A stretch of DNA of 64,000 nucleotides, from assembly GCF_001011155.1 (NCBI RefSeq), contig NZ_CP011479.1, positions 2,932,501 to 2,996,500 of the forward strand. The letters are read 5' to 3'. The notes below the pieces were generated by a model. That model ran no database searches and was not told the DNA's origin. It saw only the letters and a list, made by a program, of their open reading frames with translations. Of this stretch, positions 57,335-64,000 are shown piece by piece (position 1 is the stretch's first letter; every line of letters starts with the position of its first letter). The translations under genes were made by a program, and so were the position numbers. Origin of the DNA: Hoeflea sp. IMCC20628. GTDB lineage: Bacteria; Pseudomonadota; Alphaproteobacteria; Rhizobiales; Rhizobiaceae.

Positions 57335-57828
57335 TCTTCCATCAGCAGTGCTGCCACTCGGAAACCGGCGATCCGCTCGACCTGCTCACAGGCGGTTTCA
57401 AACTCGGTTTCGGGATTATTGCCGACCCGGGTTTCGAAGGCTGCCAGAATACTGTCCTTGGTGTGTCCCTTGACCGCGATGATGAACGGGAAGCCGAAAT
57501 CGCGCATGTAGCGTGTGTTGAGCTCGGTGAAACGGGCATGTTCATCAGCACTGAGGCGATCAAGTCCAGCGCCCGCCTGCTCGGATTTGGACTCCTCGGT
57601 CAGATCTCCGGAAATCGCCAGTTTTCCGGCCAGATCCGGGTGGGCGCGCAACACGCCCATGCGCTCGCCGTGACTGGCTTTGCGGAACTCGACGCACAGT
57701 GCCTGATGCACCGCCTCGGCTGCATGTGGCTCTACAATCCGGCCATTGTCGAAAGCGCGTTCGGCAATCCAGGGTGAATGCTCGAACACGCCGCCAAACT
57801 GCTCGATGAAATGATCACGGTCCATCAT
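57331..57828 (-). CDS. uraD: OHCU decarboxylase
   Basis: Decarboxylates 2-oxo-4-hydroxy-4-carboxy-5-ureidoimidazoline to S-allantoin. The 165-aa all-helical protein has FGGVFEHSPWIAERAF (catalytic His in EHSPW), AHPDLAGK and FGFPFIIAVKGHTK, all typical of UraD. Overlaps both neighbours by four bases. Confidence 0.95.
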   Translation of the reverse strand: MMDRDHFIEQFGGVFEHSPWIAERAFDNGRIVEPHAAEAVHQALCVEFRKASHGERMGVLRAHPDLAGKLAISGDLTEESKSEQAGAGLDRLSADEHARFTELNTRYMRDFGFPFIIAVKGHTKDSILAAFETRVGNNPETEFETACEQVERIAGFRVAALLMEE

Positions 57829-58745
57829 GTCTTCCCCGGATGGTGGTGCGCATGCCAGTGATTGGCGATGTCGATACGGCGCGTCACCCAGGCCTTGTCG
57901 TGCGACGCGACATAATCAAGGAACCGCGCCAGGGCTGCGGCACGGCCGGGTCGGCCGGCCAAGCGGCAATGCAGGCCGATCGACATCATTTTCGGGCTGC
58001 CCGCAGCACCTTCGGCCATCAGAACATCAAAGCTGTCCTTGAGATAGGTGAAGAACTGGTCGCCTGAATTGAACCCCTGCGGCGTGGCAAAGCGCATGTC
58101 GTTGGCATCAAGCGTATAGGGCACGATCAGGTGCGGGCCATTTGGCCCCTCGACCCAATAGGGCAGTTCATCAGCGTAGGAATCGGCTGAATAGACAAAA
58201 CCGCCCTCCTCCATGACCAGTCGCAATGTGTTGACTGACGGCTTTCCCTGGTAGATGCCGAGCGGGCGCGAGCCGGTTACTTCGGTGTGGATACGAACGC
58301 ATTCGGCAATGTGGCGACGCTCTTCGGCTTCGGAAAAATCCTTGTATTCGAGCCAGCGTAGTCCGTGACTGGCGATTTCCCAGCCAGCTTCCTTCATGGC
58401 GGCAACAGCTTCCAGATTACGCTGCATGGCAATTGCCACACCGTAGACCGTGACCGGCATGTTGCGCTCGGTAAACATACGCCAGAGCCGCCAGAAGCCC
58501 GAGCGTGAGCCATATTCATAGAGCGATTCCATGTTGGTGTTGCGCTGCCCCGGCCAGGCCTGCGAACCAACGATCTCGGAGAGCAGGTTTTCCGACGCCG
58601 CATCACCATCAAGAACGCAGCTTTCACCGCCTTCTTCGTAGTTGACCACGAACTGGACCGCACAATGCGCGCCTGACGGCCATTGCGGGTCCGGCGTGGT
58701 GCGGCCATAGCCAATCATGTCGCGGGGATAGGATGGTGTGCTCAT
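57825..58745 (-). CDS. puuE: allantoinase PuuE (polysaccharide deacetylase fold)
   Basis: Cofactor-free allantoinase that opens allantoin to allantoate. The 306-aa protein has the PuuE sequences RDMIGYGRTTPDPQWP, NTNMESLYEYGSRSGFWRL, EIASHGLRW and GIYQGKPSVNT. It is unrelated to the zinc allantoinase AllB. First gene of the puuE-uraD-allA-uraH run, in which all junctions overlap or nearly touch. Confidence 0.95.
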   Translation of the reverse strand: MSTPSYPRDMIGYGRTTPDPQWPSGAHCAVQFVVNYEEGGESCVLDGDAASENLLSEIVGSQAWPGQRNTNMESLYEYGSRSGFWRLWRMFTERNMPVTVYGVAIAMQRNLEAVAAMKEAGWEIASHGLRWLEYKDFSEAEERRHIAECVRIHTEVTGSRPLGIYQGKPSVNTLRLVMEEGGFVYSADSYADELPYWVEGPNGPHLIVPYTLDANDMRFATPQGFNSGDQFFTYLKDSFDVLMAEGAAGSPKMMSIGLHCRLAGRPGRAAALARFLDYVASHDKAWVTRRIDIANHWHAHHHPGKT

Positions 58746-58842
58746 GTATCTGTCCGTTTCAATTCAATACGAACGGTACCAGCCTCACTTCAAATGTCGA
58801 GGCCCGGACTTCGAAGAAAAACCGCAAGCAGTTGCAGTGAAA

Positions 58843-60027
58843 TCAACCGGTTGAGCTTTTGCCAGACGCTTTGGCGGCGTGATACTCGACGGAGAAACTC
58901 ATCGGTGTCTCTGGCCGCTCCGATCCGGTGATTTCTGCGACGAGGACGTCGGCCATTCGATGGGCAATTCCGAAGCTGATCTTGAAGCCGCCGGCCATCG
59001 CCAGAACGCCGGGCGCGCCGGGCACAGGCCCAAGCATCGGATCGCCGCCGATGGCGCGCGGGCGCACACCGGCCCAACGGCGGATCACCGGCGCGTGCTT
59101 GATCACCGGACACAGCCTGCGGGCGCGCTTGATAATTTCGTCGAGACTCTCGTCTGTGCTGACGGGATCATCGAAATCCCGTTCGCTGGTCGATCCAATG
59201 GCGACATGACCATTTTCATGCGCGATCACATAGACGCCGTCGTCATAGACCAGCGGCAGGTCGGGCGATGCCTTGGCGTCCAGAAGTGCCGCCTGCCCTT
59301 TGACGCCACTGCCCAGCGCGTGCGCTGGTAGTCCGGCGGCACGCGCAATCAGCGGAAACGCATCAACCCCGTTGGCCAGAGCGATATGGCCATAGCTGAC
59401 GGTAGACCCATCCGACAATCGGGCCGTATGATCGTCAGGGCTCACATCCACGACACTTGTGCCCAATCGCAGGTCGATGTTCGGCATCACGGCAAGACTG
59501 GACAACAGCGCACCGAGCAAACCGGGAGGGGAAATTCTTGCTGACAGCGTCTCATGAACAACCCCGCGCGGGGCAGCCAGTATGTCGGGCCAGTTTTCTA
59601 CCTCGGCGGTGTGGTTCACCTCATAGTTGAAGCGGCCGCCCCAATTGACGCGTGCTTCATCGATCTGCCCCAGCGCAGCAGCCCGCGCCCGCTCGGTAGA
59701 CAATGGCAACAAGCGGCCAACGCGGCGATAGCCGCAATAGGCGCCGGTTTCGGCTTCCAGCCGTGCAATTTCGTCTTCGAGATCCATCAGGGCGCGGAAC
59801 TGGAAATCCTTCTTGCCGTTCCAGCGCTCGGGACTGTGCGGCATCAGCGCGCCGAGAAACCCGCCGCTGGCGCCGCCGCCAGGATTGCCTCGTTCAACCA
59901 GCATGACCGACAGGCCGGCGCGCGCCGCTTTCACCGTCAGCCACAGGCCAGCCACGCCGGCCCCCGTGATAAACAGATCCGGAGCGGCTTGACCGCCGTG
60001 CACCACGCCGCTATCGGCAATACCCAT
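58843..60027 (-). CDS. FAD-dependent oxidoreductase (MnmC oxidase-domain-like)
   Basis: A 394-aa DAO-type flavoprotein: FITGAGVAGLWLTVKAARAG near residue 18 binds FAD, GGGASGGFLGALMPH follows, and the C-terminal motif MAGGFKISFGIAHRMAD closes the FAD site. The GGFLGALMPH region resembles the oxidase half of MnmC, which removes the carboxymethyl group from cmnm5(s2)U34 of tRNA. A gene for the methyltransferase half (mnmD) is divergent and shares the start CATG, supporting this role. Glycine/D-amino acid oxidase is the alternative. GGGGGT lies 6 bases before the ATG at 60027. Confidence 0.83.
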   Translation of the reverse strand: MGIADSGVVHGGQAAPDLFITGAGVAGLWLTVKAARAGLSVMLVERGNPGGGASGGFLGALMPHSPERWNGKKDFQFRALMDLEDEIARLEAETGAYCGYRRVGRLLPLSTERARAAALGQIDEARVNWGGRFNYEVNHTAEVENWPDILAAPRGVVHETLSARISPPGLLGALLSSLAVMPNIDLRLGTSVVDVSPDDHTARLSDGSTVSYGHIALANGVDAFPLIARAAGLPAHALGSGVKGQAALLDAKASPDLPLVYDDGVYVIAHENGHVAIGSTSERDFDDPVSTDESLDEIIKRARRLCPVIKHAPVIRRWAGVRPRAIGGDPMLGPVPGAPGVLAMAGGFKISFGIAHRMADVLVAEITGSERPETPMSFSVEYHAAKASGKSSTG

Positions 60028-60778
60028 GATTGACCCCCATGACCCGGATAACGAGGACAGCTCGCAACCCAGACCGCTTTCCTGGATGGAAGGCGATATG
60101 CCCTATTCCGAGGAATTTGGCGACTTTTATTATTCCCGCGCAGATGGCAGGGCCGAATGCCGTCATGTCTTTCTGGGAGGAAACGACCTGCCTCAGCGAT
60201 TTGCCAGCAAGCAGATCTTCGTCGTCGGCGAACTCGGTTTCGGCACCGGCCTCAACTTCATCGAAACCTGGTCGGCCTGGGAAAAAGCGGCGCCGGAGGG
60301 CGCACAACTGGAGTTCCATTCGTTCGAATTGAGGCCGCTTCTGCGGGCGGACATGTTGCGCGCGCTGTCGGCCTGGCCGGATCTGAGTGACAAAACATCA
60401 CGGTTGATCGACGTGTGGCCCGACCAGCCGACGGGCGACATCAAGGCAGACTTTGAAAATGACGGAAAACAGCTCAGACTGCACGTTTACGCGGGCCCTG
60501 CTCTGCAGCAACTTGGCACTGCCAGTGTTCTGGCTGACGCCTGGTACCTCGATGGTTTTTCGCCTTCGCGCAATCCGGACATGTGGTCAGCAGACTTGAT
60601 GTGCAGGGTGGCCGAGCGAACCGCACAAGGCGGTACATTCGCCACCTATTCGGCGGCCGGATGGGTGCGGCGGAATTTGAAGGCTGCGGGTTTCGTGGTG
60701 GAAAAGCGCCCGGGGCACGCAGACAAGCGCGATATGAGTGCAGGCCGCCTCGCCGGGCTTGCCGTCAGCCCACAGTGA
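60026..60778 (+). CDS. mnmD: tRNA 5-aminomethyl-2-thiouridine methyltransferase
   Basis: Methyltransferase that makes mnm5(s2)U34 in tRNA, equal to the N-terminal half of E. coli MnmC. The 250-aa protein has FGDFYYSRADGRAECRHVFL, LGFGTGLNFIETW (SAM loop) and WYLDGFSPSRNPDMW, all diagnostic. The start at 60026 overlaps the start codon of the divergent oxidase gene. ATG at 60098 has a better ribosome site (GGAAGG) but would cut conserved residues. The stop overlaps the convergent kinase gene by 14 bases. Confidence 0.93.
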   Translation: MIDPHDPDNEDSSQPRPLSWMEGDMPYSEEFGDFYYSRADGRAECRHVFLGGNDLPQRFASKQIFVVGELGFGTGLNFIETWSAWEKAAPEGAQLEFHSFELRPLLRADMLRALSAWPDLSDKTSRLIDVWPDQPTGDIKADFENDGKQLRLHVYAGPALQQLGTASVLADAWYLDGFSPSRNPDMWSADLMCRVAERTAQGGTFATYSAAGWVRRNLKAAGFVVEKRPGHADKRDMSAGRLAGLAVSPQ

Positions 60779-63700
60779 TGCGCGCGGCGATTTCCTCGGG
60801 CAACCATTCGCGTATCTTGGCTTCGAGCTTCTCCGGGCTGATCGGCTTGGACATGTAATCGTCCATGCCTGCTTCCAGGCAGCGCTCCTTGTCACCGGTC
60901 AAGGCATGGGCTGTCACGCCCACGACCGGCGTGCGGCCAAGTGAAGGGTCCGCGGTTTCCGCTTTTCGTATTGCCTCTGTCGCCTGGTGCCCGTTCATGA
61001 CCGGCATTGAAACATCCATCAACACCAGGGCCGGACGGAGACTCTTCCACATGTCGAAGGCTCTGCCGCCATCTTCTGCAATCTTGTAACGCACGCCAAG
61101 ACCATCAAGAATCTGGGTGAACACGATCTGATTGACTTCATTGTCTTCGGCGACAAGCAGGTCAATTTTGCTGTGTGGCGAGGCTGGCCCGGGCGATTGG
61201 CTGTTGCTGTCAGGCGCAGCCGAAGCAACCTCCAGCTTCGGATTGTCCAGCGCTGCTAGCGGAACAAGAGTTGGCTTGATCGGGCGCGGGTAAGGCCCAG
61301 ACTGTTGATTGCGTGTTTCGCCCGAAGACTGCGCGGCAGCCTGAAGAACCTCGACAATTGTTTGTAGCAACAAGGAGGAGCGGGCAGGTTTCATCAATGT
61401 TGATTGCACCAGACCCTGTCGAATGTCCGCATCGGATGACTTGATGTCCATTGACGTCAGCATGATGATGGATGGTTTGTCGAGGCCGTGGGCCTTTCGG
61501 ATGGCACGCGCCGTCATCACCCCGTCCATATCGGGCATGTGATAATCGAGGATGATCGCATCGACGGGCACGCCGAACCGGTTAGCCGCCTCGAGAACAT
61601 CGAGACCTTCGGAACCCGATACCGCGGCACACGCATCAAATCCCCAGGCGCTGAGCTGCTCTTTGAGGATGGCGCGGTTGACGGGATTGTCATCAATGAC
61701 GAGAATTCTGGCTCCGGAGACATCAATAGGCGCACTGCGGACAGGTGCGGCGTCGTGATCTAGCGACATGCTGATTTCAACGGTGAACACCGAGCCTTCA
61801 TCCGGCGCGCTTTCCGCGCGAACTTGGCCGTCCATCAAGCTCACCAGCCGCGAGGTAATCGCCAGCCCCAGCCCGGTTCCTTCGTGACGGCGGGTCGAGG
61901 AGTTATCGACCTGAGAGAATTTGTCGAACACCGCTTCAAGCTTCTCCTGCGGAATTCCGATCCCGGTGTCTTTCACCTGCAGCTTCAGGTCTAGCAGACC
62001 GGCGGCGTTCACCGATCCTGTCACTTCAATCAGAACATGCCCTGCTTCCGTGAATTTAATGGCATTGCCGGCAAGATTGGTGATGATCTGGCGTATCCGG
62101 CCCATGTCACCGATAACTCGCGCCGGCAACTCGGGATCAATACGCACAATCAGCTCAATATCCTTGTCGGCGGCACGGCTGGAGATCAGGGTCGCCACAT
62201 CTTCGACTGTTTCACGCAAATCAAATGGCGCCGCATCGAGCACCAACTGGCCAGCGTCAATTTTGGAGAAATCCAGAATATCATTGATGATGGTCAGCAG
62301 TGCATTGCCGGATTTGACGATGATGTCGGTAAAGGTACGTTGACGGGTATCAAGTTCGGACCGCGACAGCAGTTCCGCCATTCCGAGAACCCCATTCATC
62401 GGGGTTCGGATTTCGTGGCTCATATTTGCGAGAAACTCCGACTTGGCCCGATCGGCCATCTTTGCCTTTTCCAGAAGGTCCTTGAGTTCAGCCTCACGCA
62501 TCTTGGCATCGGTGATATCGGTGTAGGTGATGATCATCCGGTCATTTGCTGCTGGATTGGCATCAATCCTGGCCCACCGACCACCAGCTACCTGACGTTC
62601 AAGCGTATGAGCTACAATGCTCTTGTGACCTGCCTTGATATTGGAGCGGGTGATCGAGGCTTTTTCTTCAGTACCGTAGTCACCACGTGACTGGCAGAAA
62701 TCAAGATAGCCCTCCATGGTCTTCCCCGGTTCCACCACTTCAACAGGGACATCAAGCATATCAATGAAAGCCGCATTGAAGAATTCGATGCGTTCGTCGT
62801 GGGTGACCAAAAGGCCTTGCGCCATGGCACTGGTCGCGCCGCGCAGCAATTCACTGGCGTGTTCGATCTCTGACCGGACAAGATCGAGCTCATGCTCACG
62901 CTGCTTGAGCTCGCTGATGTCAAAGTACGACACCATACGCTTGCCTTCGGACAGGGCACGGACCGAATAGATGACGGTCCTTCCGTCTGCACGTCGAAAT
63001 TCTCGCGGCTCAACATATCCCCGGCGGATTTCTTCAAGCCTGGTTTCGACATAGGCGTCGAAATCCTCATCCGCGACATCATAAACGCCTTTGTGCCGAT
63101 TGACGTCCATCAGTTCCCGGAAAGCGGCGCCGATGTAGGAGTCTTTCGCCTTGATTCTCCAGATCCTGAAAAACGCGTCGTTGACCAACTCGATCTTGTC
63201 GTTCTTATCAACGACCACCACGCCCATATGCATGGCGTCGATCACGCTTTCGAGATCCGAACGGTTCAATTCCGCAAGCCGGCGGGTCTCGAATATCTCG
63301 TCTTCCCGGCGTTTGATCTCACTGACATCAAGCGTCGTGCCCAGCAGATGTTTCCGGCCGGCCGGATCGGTAATTCCAACCTTCCTGTCGATCAGCACAA
63401 GAAGCTCGCCATCGGAGCGGGTGAGTTCCACCTCGCTCTCAATAATTTCGCGTCCGCTCATGACCCGTGTGTCAACGTCCCGCAACGCCTGCCCCTGTTC
63501 ACCAAACAGGGTAAAATCGTCCTTGCCGACCACATCTGCGCGCGAAAGACCGGTCAAGTCACCATGGGCCCGATTGACATAGGTGTAGCGGAAATCCTCA
63601 TCCTTCACGAAGCTCGAAACCGGCATTTCATCGAGGATTGCCCGGAACATTTCATTTTCTGAAGCCTGGGTCTTCAGAGCAAATTCCCGCTCCTTGAGTT

Positions 63701-64000
63701 CGGTAACGTCGACACGCAGGCCAAGCAGGTAGCCCTCATCGAGCCTCCGATTGACAATGCGAAGCCACCGGCCGTTCTTGAGTTGTTCGACAGTGGCCTT
63801 GCCATAATCACGATGCGCCGCAAGGCGCTTTTCCACCCAGGCCAGGCGGGCTTCCGGATCATCTTCGGCACTGATGTGGCACGTCAATTCCAGGATTGAC
63901 CGCAGCGTCTTCCCGACCGGCATCATGTAATCCGGCGCGGTTATCGAATCCATTGCCGGGTTGACGTAAAGCAGCACATCATTCGGATCGTAGAGCACGA
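60765..64000 (-). CDS. hybrid sensor histidine kinase, four PAS domains and two receivers; N-terminus outside window
   Basis: The last 1078 or so residues are visible; the frame is open at the right edge. Order: PAS domains at about 1-105, 115-235, 255-375 and 390-510; HisKA with the phospho-His at about 528 (MSHEIRTPMNG); HATPase with N box (NLAGNAIKFTE), DTGIGIP and GTGLGLAI; receiver 1 (VIDDNPVN, phospho-Asp in ILDYHMPDMDG, about 818); receiver 2 (AEDNEVNQ, phospho-Asp in LMDVSMPVMNG, about 993). No membrane span is seen in this part. No phosphotransfer (Hpt) domain follows, so output must go through a separate Hpt protein or response regulator. Signal unknown. Confidence 0.94.
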   Translation of the reverse strand, partial: VLYDPNDVLLYVNPAMDSITAPDYMMPVGKTLRSILELTCHISAEDDPEARLAWVEKRLAAHRDYGKATVEQLKNGRWLRIVNRRLDEGYLLGLRVDVTELKEREFALKTQASENEMFRAILDEMPVSSFVKDEDFRYTYVNRAHGDLTGLSRADVVGKDDFTLFGEQGQALRDVDTRVMSGREIIESEVELTRSDGELLVLIDRKVGITDPAGRKHLLGTTLDVSEIKRREDEIFETRRLAELNRSDLESVIDAMHMGVVVVDKNDKIELVNDAFFRIWRIKAKDSYIGAAFRELMDVNRHKGVYDVADEDFDAYVETRLEEIRRGYVEPREFRRADGRTVIYSVRALSEGKRMVSYFDISELKQREHELDLVRSEIEHASELLRGATSAMAQGLLVTHDERIEFFNAAFIDMLDVPVEVVEPGKTMEGYLDFCQSRGDYGTEEKASITRSNIKAGHKSIVAHTLERQVAGGRWARIDANPAANDRMIITYTDITDAKMREAELKDLLEKAKMADRAKSEFLANMSHEIRTPMNGVLGMAELLSRSELDTRQRTFTDIIVKSGNALLTIINDILDFSKIDAGQLVLDAAPFDLRETVEDVATLISSRAADKDIELIVRIDPELPARVIGDMGRIRQIITNLAGNAIKFTEAGHVLIEVTGSVNAAGLLDLKLQVKDTGIGIPQEKLEAVFDKFSQVDNSSTRRHEGTGLGLAITSRLVSLMDGQVRAESAPDEGSVFTVEISMSLDHDAAPVRSAPIDVSGARILVIDDNPVNRAILKEQLSAWGFDACAAVSGSEGLDVLEAANRFGVPVDAIILDYHMPDMDGVMTARAIRKAHGLDKPSIIMLTSMDIKSSDADIRQGLVQSTLMKPARSSLLLQTIVEVLQAAAQSSGETRNQQSGPYPRPIKPTLVPLAALDNPKLEVASAAPDSNSQSPGPASPHSKIDLLVAEDNEVNQIVFTQILDGLGVRYKIAEDGGRAFDMWKSLRPALVLMDVSMPVMNGHQATEAIRKAETADPSLGRTPVVGVTAHALTGDKERCLEAGMDDYMSKPISPEKLEAKIREWLPEEIAARITVG

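Overview
The window reads as a chromosomal segment of an alphaproteobacterium of the order Hyphomicrobiales (Rhizobiales). The evidence is an F0 ATP synthase operon with a b' subunit, split glyQ and glyS, a BacA/SbmA transporter, a PA0069-type radical SAM gene, a bdhA-xdh gene group, a CTTGAC-N17-CTATGT promoter, and two copies of a palindromic intergenic element of the kind common in rhizobial genomes. A marine Rhizobiaceae/Phyllobacteriaceae relative is a guess; the genus cannot be fixed from sequence alone. I recognised no rRNA, tRNA, CRISPR array, prophage or replication origin.

Left part (1-24 kb), housekeeping: ubiA (cut by the window edge), purD, a small exported protein, glyS, then lemA-aroA-DUF2207-CDGSH, a diguanylate cyclase, an intact IS66-family element that splits a small membrane-protein gene, glyQ, sppA, a TrmN6-like methyltransferase with a DUF2007 protein, a polyprenyl diphosphate synthase, a TPR lipoprotein-like protein, ispE, a small glycosyltransferase, a radical SAM gene behind a LexA-type box, and rnhB.

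Middle part (24-37.5 kb): the F0 operon atpI-atpB-atpE-atpF'-atpF with a recognisable promoter and terminator, a SleB-type cell wall hydrolase, der with a YfgM-like TPR gene upstream, NnrU, a DksA-like zinc finger protein, a NodB-fold deacetylase, the BacA/SbmA peptide transporter, a BCCT osmolyte transporter and a YbfB-type MFS transporter.

Right part (37.5-64 kb), catabolism: bdhA and a patatin overlap and lead into xdhA-xdhB-xdhC. xdhA carries a one-base frameshift. A GMC oxidoreductase, a marR-emrA-emrB efflux operon with a multi-half-site operator, and ugpBAEC behind a PHO box follow. Then come puuD-guaD and, convergently, puuE-uraD-allA-uraH. Together these encode guanine -> xanthine -> urate -> hydroxyisourate -> OHCU -> allantoin -> allantoate, plus ureidoglycolate cleavage; the allantoate-to-ureidoglycolate step is not in the window. 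The window ends with a split MnmC pair (FAD oxidase and MnmD methyltransferase) sharing one CATG as divergent start codons, and a large hybrid histidine kinase cut by the right edge.

The most notable items are the reconstructable IS66 insertion, the xdhA frameshift, a near-identical duplicate of the first 16 codons of glyS directly upstream of glyS, the LexA-type box on the radical SAM gene, a CtrA-type box next to tandem hairpins between guaD and uraH, and the overlapping start codons of the MnmC/MnmD pair.
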